Source: Hymenolepis diminuta | Taxonomy: Eukaryota; Platyhelminthes; Cestoda; Cyclophyllidea; Hymenolepididae | Length of the DNA: 64,000 nt | Assembly (NCBI GenBank): GCA_900708905.1 | Contig: CAADRB010000047.1 | Span: 720,225 to 784,224, forward strand | Direction: 5' to 3' | Shown: in pieces, positions 27,153-42,100 of the stretch | Position numbering within the stretch: position 1 is the stretch's first letter | Layout of the letters: each line of letters starts with the position of its first letter | Notes under the pieces: model-generated | What the model was told of the DNA's origin: nothing | Database searches by the model: none | What the model saw: only the letters and a program-made list of their open reading frames with translations | Made by a program: the position numbers and the translations under genes

Positions 27153-30100
27153 CTAAAATAGCAACAAATTGGCGTTCGAAAAAGCAAATTGAAAGATCAG
27201 AAATTCAATTACATTCCGGAAAGTTTCACCTCGTGTAACTTTTCAGGTCGTAATCTTAAATAGTCCGAAGTTAGAACTGTGAATTTTTTCTGTCTAACAT
27301 TATTAATTCATTACCCATGACAGGAGATAGGATTGCAATGTTTTTCATTGAGGGGAAGTCCTAAGGACAATTGGTGAATAATTAACTATTGAGCTTAAAG
27401 TTAAAAAGTTACCTTTTAAAGTCCTCGAGGTTTAATAATCAATAGTTGTGTAGAGAAGCCCAACTAAGAATTTATATCGAGTTGTAACAGAAGTTCTGCC
27501 CATTTTTTTAAAATTTGAATTAAAATGAAAATTTCGTCAAAAATACATTTGTTTAGTGTTCAATATAATCGCCACTTTTATTAATTACAACTTCCCATCT
27601 TGCCATAAGCTTTCTGATTTCTTCTACATAGAATTTAGTCAGTTAGGACTCAAAAAAGAAACTAGCTTCACTTCCACCTCTTCTCTTGAAGTAAGCCTCT
27701 GTCCCATTAAATGATTCTGTAAGCTCCTGAAAAGATGAAAATTGGTTGGTGCAGGAGAAGATCGGGAGAATGTGGTGAATGATGCATGACTACCCAGCCA
27801 AATTCTTCAACAGAATTTTTGGTTGCTCTTGAAGTATAGGGTCTGGTATTGTCATGGTGCAGAATCACTCCTTTTCGATTCAGCAAAGGCCGTGTTACCC
27901 GCTGTTAACTACTTTTAAACGAATTAGCTGCTGGCAGTAAACTTCAGATGCTATTGTATGATTATCACTCATTAGTTCATAATAAACAGTTCCCATCAAA
28001 TCCCACCATATACAAAAACGAACTTTTTCGGGTGCAGTCCACTCCTCGATTATGGAATTGGCTTTAAACCACTGGCTTGAATTAGACACTGTCTTTTACA
28101 CTCAACGTTATTGTAAAGGATCGCCACTTCTCACCGCTGTTAGTTATGACTCGGTCTAAAAAAGTGACTGAAGTTCACGAGAACGCACTGAAACACAACA
28201 GGTCACACGCTGTTGATTGTTGATTTCTGACAAATCCCATTTCCCATGTGGGACTCATTTCCCAGCCTTTGAGACTTTCCCAGTCAAGTCTTTTCATTTC
28301 CCTATATATGGTCATATGGCGACTTGCGTTAAAGGTTTTGCTCAGTTCTCTAGTAATGCAGGTTGGATTTTCATCAATGGCAACTTCCAATTGCTCAGAA
28401 TTGAGTTTTTTGAGCATCCTATTCTCGAATCGTCTTTCAAGCTGAAGTCATCCTTTTTGAAACCACCTGCAGAAAACCACCTCCTGCAGGTCTCTTCATC
28501 CACTGCATTTTCATAAGTGTCTTTGAGTGTTTTTGCTCAAAGAGAACTTGACGTATTTCCTCTGTGGAATTCAAACATTAAACTATGCCTGATATGCTCT
28601 TTATTTGAAGTGTACATTAGGGCTAGAAATAGTTATTAATAACGATAATTATCACACAATCTGAAAGAAATATTATTTTATTAATTACCATAGATAAGCA
28701 TACAAGGTAAATTGAAGTAATCGTGCCCTAAACACATAGCACAAAAATTGGGCAGAACTTCTGTCACAACCTGGTAAGTGATCCGAAAAAAATATCAATG
28801 ACCTTTAAAGTATACATTACATAGGCTAATTAAAACACTATCTCCGAATTAAATTGCTGTGAGCTGAAGCCGGCAAAATATTACCGGGATCTTAGTTTAT
28901 TAATAATTCATCTTTTCAATAAAAACAGAAATGTCATAAAATTCACTAACTTCCACTCATCAGTTGTCTGCTCAAAGACCAAGATGGAACTAAGTTGTGT
29001 ATATGACGAGCTTGAATTTTCGCCAGGACCCATGTCACCAAGTTTACATCATCGTCCATCAATTTACTTCGACCACTCTATTTTTTTATTTCCTTTTACA
29101 CTATTTCAACTGTATTTGACAAATCTAGAGCTATCAAAGCCATACTCCCGCCTTAATACTCTTACCATCTAACAGTAGGCTTCAACGATTTCGACTCGTC
29201 TCTTCAGCTCCTTCCTACCAATCTCTACGGTCAGTTCCATCAGCCAGTTTCCACTACAAACAATCACTTACTATCTCTGGTACTCACCTATCTACCGTAC
29301 TTGTTACTGTCAATGTAATACCCTTACTGAATCTTTTGAATTTTTCTCACTGAGGCTCCGAGTCTTCTAATATCTAATTAATCTAGTCCTCATCCTTAAA
29401 ATTCCCAAGCCTATTCAGAAAAGCGTTTTCAGAGAGGAATAGTGCCATTGATCCTCGAATTCTGTCACCTTCTTATATGCCACATAACCAATGTGATTAG
29501 CCATTCAGCTCGCTTGTGTGTTCCGATGATATAAAACTTCATAGATGAGCACTGCTTAACTGCTGAGACACTGGCGAACAGTTCTTAAACGACGACAATT
29601 TGCACTATCACTACTTTTACACTGTTTAAAGACTTGCTTGAGAGTTAGAGCGAATTGATTAGCAATCGCGGAGGGTCTGATGAGGAAAGTTCCCGTGGGT
29701 TTGTTAGCGAATATCGCTTCAACCTGCTGACGGGACATCTGCGCAAACCATGTCGTCCGATCAAGCGGAGTCAACGATTCGACACCCTCCAGACTCCCTT
29801 CTGCTATTACACCAGTGGCTGGATCCCCCGAACCACCCACATCACACGCGAAGATATCATCGTCCGAGACACTTCGACGTTTGAGTTCTCTCCGTATCTC
29901 CTGCATTCTACAGATGATTTGATGCTTCTGAGAGCCCAGTAGAACCTGATTATCACAGATCTCCCGAATCCGGTCGATGAGAATATTGTGTTGTTGGTAT
30001 TGAAGGAGGCGAGCGGAACTCGTCCATCCTAGGCGTTGTTTGAGAATAACAGCTTGGCGATCCACTTCTTTTTGACTGAAAGGCAGGAAAAAGTAATAAA

Positions 30101-33100
30101 ATTTTCTTCAAATGACGCAAATATTGAATAAGAAAGAAGGGATTTTCTGAGATAATGGTTAACCATCATTCATTCCTGACAGGCAGTTGGCGAAAAGAGG
30201 AGTAAAAATAGAAATTAAATTTTCAATGAAAAAAAAACTTGAATGATTTCAATAAGGAGATATTGAAATATTATATTTCTTTAATATTAGAATAGGCAAC
30301 CAAATTTAACTTTTCAACCGTATTGTTTAGATGAATTTAAAAACAACTATTCTGAGAATGGCAAAAACAATTTTAATGTTACAACACAGCATTTAAATGG
30401 TTTCCGACATTAAAATAGGGCATAATTGTGCTACGGAAGCGTAAGGTTCTGCCTTCGACCATTAAAAATGAGAGTACAGATTTAGTTGAGTGGAAAATGT
30501 GCTTTATCTCAAACATAATATTTTGGGCTACAAGGACTCGGACATTAACATGGCGCTAAGTGTTTAACCACTGAATAATCAATGACTGGCGAACATCACT
30601 ACTGAGATGTCCACAGTTCTAGGCTACTAACTATAAAACCTAGAATGGCTAAACACTCAAACATCCTATGCCCCTTACTAGCTAAACCCAATCTACCCAA
30701 AGTTAGAAGATGGAAGATTGGTTGAATATACCTCATTGGATTGGAATGAGAAGGGACTTTATTTGGAGTCTGTTTCACCTAATTTAAACATAACTCGTAA
30801 ACAAAGGGGGGTTTCTAGAAAATACTCCGTGTCTTAAGTTTAAGAGAGGATATAAAAACATTAACAATTCGGGAAATATACATAAGTATAATGAATGACA
30901 ATTCAACTCGAAATTACAGAGTACATGCTCTGCCTCGATATACATATATTTGCTTTACCAGATCCACAAATAGACGTCATGCCGTTATCTGTATAATTGA
31001 TTTCACTCCTCGCCAGTACGAATAAGGAAACCGTGATCGATTTCAGCTGAACATCAGCATTTTCTATTACAGTATTGTAGCCTTGTAAGTAGGTAATGCC
31101 AACTTAATATATCCAACTCAGAGGAAGATAACTTGGGTTTTCTCTCGTTCATCCTGATGGGTGATGTATAGCCTAGTTGATCTCCTGATAAGTGATTCTT
31201 CCAGTCGGTAGACGGTCTATGGGTATAGAGAATGTTCAAAACCAGAAGTCAAAATATTTGTAATATACCGAACTGCCGATTTTACTCGTATTAAATGTGT
31301 TTAGTGATACCTTCTCCCATAAGTATGTTACCCTCACTTTACATGCTTAGTCAACCCTCGTTAGTTATTACTGTTAAATAACCTATGACCGAGATTAAAT
31401 TGTGTAAACCTTCGCTTAGTCATTACTAAATGATTATACATTTCACATGATTTTACATTATATAATTAAAATTAATTTGCTACACTAGTTAGTTAGACTT
31501 CCAGTTATTTGTACCCGACTAATTTAGATATAGTTGTGCTTTGAATTCATCTCAATTCATTCTTAGGTTACCTACTGAAAAATACCAATAGAATTTGATT
31601 TCAAATAGTGTGTAAGAAGAGAAAATGAAACGAAATTGTGGAGTAAAAACCTTCAAAGCTCGCAAAACAGTTCTATCTTCTCCATAACTCTCTTGCGTAC
31701 AATGAACATAAATAGCCAAAATAAACGGATATGAGATGAAATTCAAAGCCCATAAGTCAGTGGAGATTGGAATCTTGTTTGAACAATTTCATTCTTGCGA
31801 TTAGAGGAACCTCAATGGACATTACTTACTATTGGAATGTGTGTAATATTTTTTTATGAATAAGAATGTGATTAGAGGTAACTACTGATCTCTATGAATC
31901 AATTAAGAATTTCCAGCCCCTCACAAGCGATGTTTGCGACCTTACATAAATTTAACAATCTTGACGTTCAACGGAGAAGCAATTGTAACATTGTGTCACT
32001 CATTAAATTTAAAACTATATCTCGAGTTGATAGTGTTTTTGTAACCTGTCTTAAATTTAAGGCACTGAGTATTTTCTAGAAATTCTCCTTTGCTTATGAG
32101 CTGAGTATTAAAGCCATACAAATCTGACTTCCAAAAATACTACTACCTTTCCTCCCTTTACCTACAGAGTAAATGTAATCAGCATCTCTTCCAACCTCTA
32201 ACTGTGGGCTAATAATTTAGCGATACCGATCATAGGGGTTTGGTCCTCTCATGTTGATATCGTCGGTAACGGCGCCAACCGTGTGCCGCGGTACATGTAT
32301 TTCAGCCACTTAAGAAACCAATCATTTAAAAATCGTCGGCAAAAACTCAGAGATCCAAACTACCACAACACTAGCTGTCATGATTACGAAATGCAAACTT
32401 CTCGGCGAGAGGGACTTTAACTGATATTTTATCTATTCGAAATGAGTGTTGGGAGACATTTGAGACACATCACTATTTCAAGATAACTGATAAAAGAAAG
32501 CCGCTTCTTCAATAAATTCTCCAGATTTCATTGCCCATTCCTTAACTTCAAATCAATTGTGTAGGAGTGTCTGGAATATCCTCCGCATTCATTTGGATGA
32601 GAAACATAAAAAGGTATACCATAGTATTTTATAAAAACAATAACAGTTCCTAAGCCCATTTAGGAGGTGTTCTCCAATTCTTATCTTGGGCATCATGGAG
32701 CCTCCATTTGTGAAAGACTTGAATTCCGCCACCCGCCATATTAGCCAGACTTAACCAGTTTGGGTGATCATATGGCTCAATGAGCGTGCGCGGTGTCTAA
32801 TGCGCTACAATACTTATTGAATAAACAAACAAACAACAGTGGACGGAAAATTAGCCAAAATTATGAGGAAAAAGTGGCCAGTTGTTTTAACAACTCTCTT
32901 GGGTAAAGAGCATATATAAATAGACCAGCAGGACTGATGTTGAAATAAAATGTTAGTCAGTAGAGATTTGAATCAAGCAATGAACAGTAGATTCACGACC
33001 AGATGAGCGTCTGTAACCATCATTTATTATTAGCATTCGTACAGATTCTTTAGGAATATGAACGTTTATTGGTATAAATAACATACACTCTCATAAATCA

Positions 33101-36100
33101 CCACACAAAAAATCACGTACGTAAGCCATTGACATAAACTCTACCCTATTTTTCCTCGATTAACTTCAGTTTGCATGACCAAAACAATTTCATAAATTTT
33201 GAACATTTGTAAACGTTAACAGCATACCCCATTGATTTCCGTGAATAAATTTAAGAATAGCATTCAACTGCAACTATTCTTTCTCTACAGACGGTGAAAC
33301 GAAAGATCGGTTGTAACATATCATACAATTTAGATACCACTTCTTTGGAATTCATTCAATGATGCAAATTGTTCTAACCTAATTAGCTTTCCAAGTAGCC
33401 ACCAAAATACAAAAGAACTTAGAATCTCTTCCACTTTCCTTGTAACATGAGAAGGTGCATTTTCACATTGTCAACGAGTTCCTCATTGATATAAGGTGGA
33501 GCGTGTAAAATGGAGACATTTAGACGACGACAAAAGTCCTCAAATCGAGTAAAAAAACTGGGTAACATCTCTGAACACAATAACTTTTGGTACGCCCTTT
33601 TTGGAAATTACTTGACGGAGACTGTTAATGACGGTACCGATTGCGGCAGATTTCATGAGTATAACCTCAGGCCGCGTTGAACACGAATGAACCAAGATTA
33701 GATAGGAGATTGCTTGGATAAGTATAGCAAGACTGAGAACAATGCGAGACCAAGGTATGTTATTTTGAGAGTATATATCATCTTTGCTGATATGCAGCCT
33801 CACCTGCATTTTGTGTAACTACTTTTGACACTATTCTATTTACCAGAGAAACGGTTTCAGCAGAATAGATTTCCTCGCCTTGGTGGCATTTATCATCGCT
33901 TAAGAAGAACAACGATTTAGCTTGAATGTGATCAATACATTTTGGATGCTCGATCATAGTGGAGGAGGCAAAAGTACAACCGCTTTTCTTATATCCCTTT
34001 AGGTGGCAATTTTGATCTGTCTGGTGACCAAGCAGACAGGATGCTTGAAATTATCGTTGCTTGGGCACAGCAGGCCCGGAGACAAGTTGTGCTGACCGAT
34101 GGATACAATTTCATGTCACCATTGGCCGCCTCAACAGGACAGACAATTTCTTGAAGAATTTAAAGGAGCAGTACTTTTAGATGTTTCAGAAATATCAGGA
34201 GACATTTTATCCTCAATTTTTGTAGAAAGAACCTTTACTTCTGCGGATAAGCTCTCCAACATTCTCCAAAGATATGAACAATCGACCATTTGTTGAGAAA
34301 CCAAAGACGTTTATTTGCTTTTGACATTGTAAAATCGCTAGAGATGGGATATAATACACGTTTCACCACTTATTATGACCTGATTGGCCCCCGAAAATAG
34401 CCACAAATTCCAGAACTCAATAATAACATATAATTGCCTCAATGATAGGCTTTACTCCAAAATTATTCAAGCCAAATTTTATGAATAATTAACAATAAAT
34501 TGCTAATTTAATTAAATTTATCTTGGATAAAAATTACTGATTTTATACAGCACAAATATTAGTACAAGATGACGAAATTAGAGTTTCTCAGAGGTGCCCT
34601 AGTAGATCTCTCATCTACCGTAGATGAGCATTGAAGTACAATTTAATGAAATGGTTCGAGATACTTCTTCAGCCTAGGATAAAGTAATCTCCGCATTTAA
34701 ATTTCTCGTTCATGGGTGCAGATATGCTGCAAATTAATCTTCCATTGATTTTGATGCGGATCTAGGCAAATATGCATTAATATTGATTGAATAAGCAACC
34801 AACCGATGTAAATAAGTAGGAAAAAAGTTAAAATTATGAAGAAAATCAAAGAAACCTCAACGAGCAATCCAAGCATTTTTATAATTCTCTTGCGCGAAAA
34901 GGATATAAATAGACTAAAAGGAGCGATGTGGAGATAAAACGCAAGCCCATAAGTCAACAGAGTGTTGTGAATATTTCATTCTTGCAAATGAAGAATTGTC
35001 TATAACCATTACAATAGGTAAGTGTGTGTGTGTGTGTTGAACGCGACCTCAATTTCCTTTCTCTAATTAGCTAATTTCTTTTTGCTTCGTCTTCTTCTGG
35101 AGGCGAATACCATAAGAAAACGCGACTATTATATAAACTTTTTAAAATTTAATGAGCTCCAAGTTATTGGACGGAAGTGTTTTTCAACACACTTCTTGGG
35201 TCAATAATTGAATTTGGCGATGACGAAACAATTTTCTTCTTTTGAGACAAATTTGCCAAAACGACATGACCGATTACTCAAATAAATCAACAAGACAATA
35301 AGCTCAGAACATCTCTGGCATAAACTTACTCAGGGACCTAAGAACCCAATGTGCCATATCCGTTATAAAAAAATTATTTCATAAGTGTGATAGAGTATGA
35401 CTCTGGACATCAATGTATACTTTTAGTACTGGGAAACCCGTATTCTTCGATTGGCTTATTGTTCATCTCAATCCAATATGATTAATTCTACCTTTTTTGT
35501 ATGCATTACCATAAGTGTAGGACGTGTAGACCACTGCATGACTGTCAAGGGTCCCCAGACCTGATAAGTAATCTTTCCCCATTGTTCAATAAAAGCTACA
35601 ATATATTTAAATAAATAAATATCATTTTCCGAAAAGGAACAATAGAGACGATCACAATTATCAAAAGGAAATGAGAGCAAACTCCATCCAACTTTTACTT
35701 ATTCTACATTTTGAACTTTTAGCCCTTTACACAATCTGAAATCTGTGTAGAAGAAAAGGACAATTAACATTAGCAATTTACTGAGGCAAAAGGGAAAACC
35801 GTCACAATTCAAGGAAGATAATCAAAAATCATTTATTGTTGAGCGTTCAAGCGATAACCAACACGTGGAGTTTCTTTCTGACACCATCAATCGTCGGCAT
35901 TAATTTTCAGTTGCATTAAGAAATGATTTAACTACAAATCTTGGGGAAAAAATCATGAGATTTAAACAATTTTATCTATTTATACGAATCAAGGGTTGCT
36001 ATTTAAGATAAAAATGAAGGTCACACTAACTGAAATCCTCTTCGCTATTATAAGACAAATGTACTAACTTGAATTCCGGCTCATGTGAGCTGGGAGCCAG

Positions 36101-39100
36101 GTAGCTCTGAAGATGGGGATTGCGCCACCAACAAATCTCTAAAACTTAGTTGATTTCGGGTGTATGATCTCTTACACTAACTTGCAAATGTAATCTGGTT
36201 ATTGAAATGCAGGTAAACCAACATTTGTTATCAATTGGCACCAAACAGCAATGGCACTGCTAACAGTGCGGCGCTAAAGTGAGAGAGTTACCTAGAAATC
36301 GCCGGTTTCAGGACCAAAATTTCTTAAAATCATAATTTTCCCCCCTTTTAGTAAATGTCATAAAGGCGCCTATATATTATGTATAAATATCTCCCATCGG
36401 AATCGTATCTTTGCTACAACCTTTTAATTTAATGGATTTAATAGCAAAGACCTTTTTAGAGCCTAACTTCTAGGACTGATTTTAAGTGCTATTGTGTAAC
36501 CTCTGTTGAAAAGAGATTTACATTCGATACTCCAGGAAGACTTTAACTGAATCATTATACAACAAAAGGAACTCGATTTTTAAGCGGTCAGTATGCTGTT
36601 GCTAGTTCTTGCACCAAAGCCTCTGAAGGATGACTGCACTTTCCAAAATTAACATTTAATCATATTCTCTATGATGTCTTTACGTCTCTACGATTCAAAC
36701 TCCTATCTTTAATATTTGGACCAGTTTATCAAGCCTCCTTTTTTTCTATTACTGTCCCCTTTTATTTAAAAATACACTGCACTCACTCTCACACGCGTCC
36801 TCGCCCAAGTGTCTTTGTATTTCCACACACACGCGCGAACATGCTTGGCTTTTATTTGCTCGTGCACGGTCTCTCATGCCCTCTCTCCCCATCTCTCTCT
36901 TACTCTCTCGAATCCTCGTCGTGGTTTAATCGATACTCTTTGGACTGCTTAGCCCGGTGTTCTGCTTTTGGGAACTGCCGTCTGTCAACCTCCATAATTT
37001 GTTAAGCCAACACCACTTCCAAACCATCAGTTCTACTTGAGAAGCGGAAATAAATCGTTCACAAATTCACTCTTAGGACAAATTAAGCAAAACCGAGGTC
37101 TTCAGTTAGGCTAGGCTATCGTATTTTTAAGTATAAAGCCAATTTCAGATTCTTAATTAGTGAGACCCAATCTCAAAAGGATTCGCATTAGAACAGTTAA
37201 GCCAATGCTATTGGTCGGAATCGCCGAAAGGAAAATAATACTTTTACACTGACAAAAGTATAGTTTTGTTTTAATAATAAATGCATTGGCCTCTTAAGAA
37301 GGGGGTGCTTAAACTGTCAGAATGTTAGCACCAATCACTGACTTTTGAGGGGAAAATGAAGGAAGCAAATATCTGTCCAACAACAGAAAATGAAAAGGAA
37401 ATACTATCCCTTGTTCACCACTTTGAAATACATAAGGAGAAACCACAAGCTTCAAAATCCGAACATGCCTTCCACCAAATGTACGGTCTTAAATCTATGA
37501 ATTCATTAGTCTGCTTGATATAATGCGTAGAGCCATTTTAAAAGAACGGACGATTGAAATGCATAAATAAACAAGGACAAGGAAAAAATATTACTTATAA
37601 ATTGAACTATGCCATGTTAAAATCATTTAAGCCAATAATATCCAGCTGGTGTCTAGCAATTAGACTAACTATCCAAGGCAATCAACTGTTAAACAAGCTC
37701 TGGGTATATGAATTCACTCAGAAAACTGAAAATAATCCAAAATTTAACACTTCGAACATTAGAACACGATGCAGTGTACTACGCCCATCAAGTTGAAGTC
37801 TGAATCTGAAAATCACATGAAGCAAGATTCTTTTGACAACCTGAATTAATACTTAATTTCACTTCTTTAGTCTTCATCGGATTATTTTACTGTTCGGATT
37901 CTCCTTCAAGATTGAAAATTGTCAAGATTTTGCATTGATGTGGGTAACAACAATGGTCTATAGAACCGTAAAAGTAGAATGCAAATCCCAAATGGCCTAG
38001 AAAATAGTTCAGATTTTCGCTTTAAATTCCTGACAGCCGGGACTCAACAATTTACAAATAAAGGAACTTGAAGTATTGTGTAACTGGTTAAAATACCCTC
38101 AATTGCGGATAAAAAATAAGTTATTATCTTAATGACACATACTGCTTTTAGTTGTGATTATAGAGCCTTTTTTCAATAAATGATCGTTAAATTTCTAAGA
38201 TTGCATCAAAACAATATTTTAAAAAATGTTTTGTTTTGTTTTGTTCGGCATTTAAACAATGGCGAATTAATGAGATAATAGTTGTCCTCCTTGATACCTA
38301 CCCTCCATTCTGCGATTTCTCTCCCCACTCTTCCCTCTCTCTATATCTTAGACACGCTCATAATTTCCCACGGGTATTTTTAATAAGTTTCTAATTAATG
38401 TTGTGGTAAACACAAATAAAAAATCAGAAAGAATAATAAGGAATTACTTTTTATTCAACTGACGTGGAGAAGGTGATGATAGCAACTAGTAGGGTATATG
38501 AAACTTCAATAAAAAGACAATAAAAAGACAATCCTTTAATTAAAAATTTCGATAAATCGGTGATCACCTGAACTCTCGTAACCCGTTCAGATTGGAGGAA
38601 ATATGAAGGTTTACAAGATTTAATGACGGACGATAATGGAGGTCAAGGATGATGAAAATATACGACCGATTGAACTACAGAGATATTGGTGACAATAATT
38701 GACGGCTAACTTTGAAACTATTCACACTTGCCACGTATTTATAAATTACGACAGGCGATTAGGACAGCAATGCATGTTCATAAATTGACCCACACACGAT
38801 ATTTTTGATGCTATCATATTGTAATCAACTTTTTACGACTGCCGAACGTTTAAAAGTTACTAAAAGCAGTAAAAACTGAATTAAAAAAATAAACTCTAGC
38901 ACCAATCGTCCCACGACCAATTTTATCCAAAAACTATATAGGAAAGAGGCTTAGAAAAAATTGTTTACCTGGAGGTCCAACAGGACTTGTTGTGGGAAAA
39001 GAGAGAATTAGTCTTTACTAGCCAATCCTGAGCTCGCCCGAGGGCCCGAATTTGATTGGCAGTCACGCCCATTTGATGCATCAAATCGCTCGATCGATGA

Positions 39101-42100
39101 TTCAATTCGTCCAGCTGAAAAGGGGACAAATTGCAGACGGAAAGGAGAGAATCAAAATGTACACGGGGAAGTTGAACGTTCAGAGTAAAAAATAAAAATC
39201 GGTCTAGAAGATTGACAATTTGGTTGAGTTTTAAATGTAAAATTAACTTCTCTCTAAAGTAGGACACCTGTCATGACCACCATGGAAAAGGTACTGCAGA
39301 ATTTGAAGGACTTAATTCTTTGAAGTAACCTCTGCTTTCTCTATATGACTGCTTAACAGCTTAGTCAAGAGAGGTGATTGAGGAGTTTCAGGTAGATTAT
39401 CATACTTTATTCCATCAGTCAAACCGTTACCGAATTTTTCTACATCGCTCTTACCCTCGATTCCTATTACCCCATCACCTGATAAGACTTTGTAACAGCT
39501 GATCCATCAGTATGTTAAAACCTGAAAACATGTGATTTCTTTTACAACATTCCGCACCCATGAATAAATAGTAAAATATTATCTTGCTAGAAAGATTTCC
39601 ATCCGTTCGGGCTTGTAAAATCCTTCAATAGAATATTAGCATTTCTACAATGTGTGGATCCTTTTATTAAGCCATTCCTGTCATCCCTTAGAAAAGATAT
39701 CTTTAACGTGGGCTCGTATTCACCAAGATTAGCTACCGATGATTCTGACAATGATTGCTTAGATAAAAATCAACTTCTAAATAGAACTTTGTGTAATGTG
39801 TGTTACTGTATTCTGTGTTATCTAAGGAGGCTAATAAGAATCTTGTACATTTCTGCAATTTCAGCAAGTTTAATTCACATGGTAAATGGTACAATTAAAC
39901 ATGACTTCATGTCGGATACATCCCGATTGAACGGAAGAAATTGACTAGGCAACCACTCATCTAATTATCTGCCGCCTGATGTAAGCGTTCTTATGATTCA
40001 TTCACAATTAAGGCTGCCCTCTGAAATAAAAAATTGAGAGGAACAGATGGTGCCTCAGAAGGAAACAGCCAAAGCCAGAGTTGGAAAAGAAGTCCAACCG
40101 AAGAATATGAACACCAAATGTACGAAATAGCATGAATTTTCACATGCCTCCTCCTCCTTCAGGTCACTAAATATTTGAAAGCTATGCATCGTTTTGTCCA
40201 AATTGTTCCAGTGATACGAAATCTAGTATTATCTCAGAACAGTGGTATTCAAAAAATACTACTTAAAAATGCTTACGAAATACGAATGAAAATATTGAGA
40301 TCTGTATAATTTGAAATCTGCAATGAATATTGAATTTATATTTAAAATATGACCTCATCAAAATTTTAACTGATGTTGAACCTGATAGATAATCCTCACG
40401 GGACATAAACAATTCAGATCATTTTGACATATAGAGACTCGTATTTGGGTCAAACTGGAGATATCGACACATCCTAGACAAACCTTACGCAAATATGCCA
40501 TTTTTGTGTTTCTATAGTACAAATACGAAAGTGTTTTAATATTCTTGGAATCGGGCCAATGTTAAATCTCGATAACTGAGTTCATATACTACAAGAATAG
40601 GTACCGACAGAAATTGATACATGGCATAGTAGGAAGACGGGGTCACAAAAATATAGGAGAACAAAACTTTGCTAGAAGATTAAAGATATTCCCAACGCCT
40701 ACCAGTAAGCAATTGCCTCTACCAAATCGAAGCCAAAAGATTGAAATTAAATAGAACGAAAGGGAGAAGGGACAATAATTATGAACAAGAATAAAGCGTT
40801 CGTGCAGATTTTGAGAATACTTGGAAGTGAAACATGAATCACATGAACTGAATCATAACGGAACAGTGATGTTCTTTTAATACAAAGGAGGGTGTATCGA
40901 GTAAAGACGATTGACGCCAGCACTTGGATAGTAAATAACATTTTCACGAAAGCCTCAAGTATGTAGAAAGTGTATCTAATTGATATAACTTCCCCTCCCT
41001 CGTTCCCACACTAATTTAACTTATCGATACATGCAGGCCACGACTCAAACTTATCAATGAAACACTAGTGGTAACTCACCTTAATATCCACCTGATTGAG
41101 TTCAACTGATGCTGATCGAAGAACAGCCAGAAGGGTCTTGATAATTTGTTCAGGACTGAAGGTCAAGAGACTGGAAACCAGGTCAGGACTGCTGCGCTTC
41201 ACAGGATAGAGCAGCCTAGGAAAGGGGGCATCAGGGCTGGCGAATCGAGCTTGTTGTTGATAATGTGCAACCAAGTCGGAGACCAGAGGAAAACCCGGTG
41301 AAGGAGGATTTGATAGGTCGAAAGCATCGCCTCGATGGTAAATTCGAAAGAGAATGGTATTGAAACTGCGTCTATAATGTGCCAAAGAAAATATAGGGCA
41401 AGTAAAATTATAAGCCATCTCGCTCTCTGCTTTCTCCCTATTCGACCTGCCATTCAACATTCTGGAAAGTTATTAACCTCAATGTGGTAATAAAATATAA
41501 CCCACGGTCGGTTTTTACATCCAACTCATTTCATCACTTTTATCAAGATATCAATCTTTAAAATAGAAAACTCTAACGATCGCGATTTAGGCGCTGTAAT
41601 ATGCACTGGTATAAATGGGATATTAAATATCACGTCTAATACGAATGATTCAGTTTGCAGTGCTCTGACAAAGAAAGAGGAAAAGAACAAGGGATTTTCT
41701 ACCATTTGCTGACCTACCTACCTAATAGAGGAAACTATCCTTAATAATTATGTCAAATTTCACTGCTTAATCATCACTAGATATCGAAACTTATAGGAAG
41801 CTACATAGAATCAGTTAGTGGATCAGAAGACAGTTTATCTTCCTTATCCATTACTTACTCACCCCAGTTAAAAGATCATGACATAAACGTAGATGTCGCC
41901 CAAGGTCAGTCAATCAGACGGACTTTTATTGGCGATCGAAATATTGATATCACATTGGTAATGGAGTTAAAGTGCTCAGCATAGCCCTATATGCATAAAT
42001 TCAGTACTTGTATTTAAATTCAGACTAATCATTACTGACCACCTCGCTTACTCATTGCAAATAAATTAGTATGACCGCCTCCTTATTGCTTATAAAACTG

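Larger units (their letters stand above)
30076..38968 (-). other. p85 intron between exons 10 and 11 (8.9 kb)
   Basis: Largest intron of the gene, bounded by CCAG|GTAAAC and CCTTTCAG|T. It holds the second Gypsy integrase remnant, three copies of an LTR-like repeat, a GT microsatellite and the pyrimidine-rich stretch near 36.8 kb. No nested host gene was recognised. Confidence 0.75.

Noticed and set aside
28217..28516. 99-codon plus-strand frame
   Set aside because: Antisense to the mariner transposase remnant; no independent support.
29655..29942. 95-codon plus-strand frame
   Set aside because: Antisense shadow of p85 exon 11, which has SH2 homology and matching splice sites.
34099..34296. 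65-codon plus-strand frame near the integrase remnant
   Set aside because: The retroelement coding signal here is on the minus strand; this frame has no retroelement motif.
39654..39944. 96-codon plus-strand frame in a p85 intron
   Set aside because: No recognisable domain and no splice context; the length is within chance for this many kilobases.
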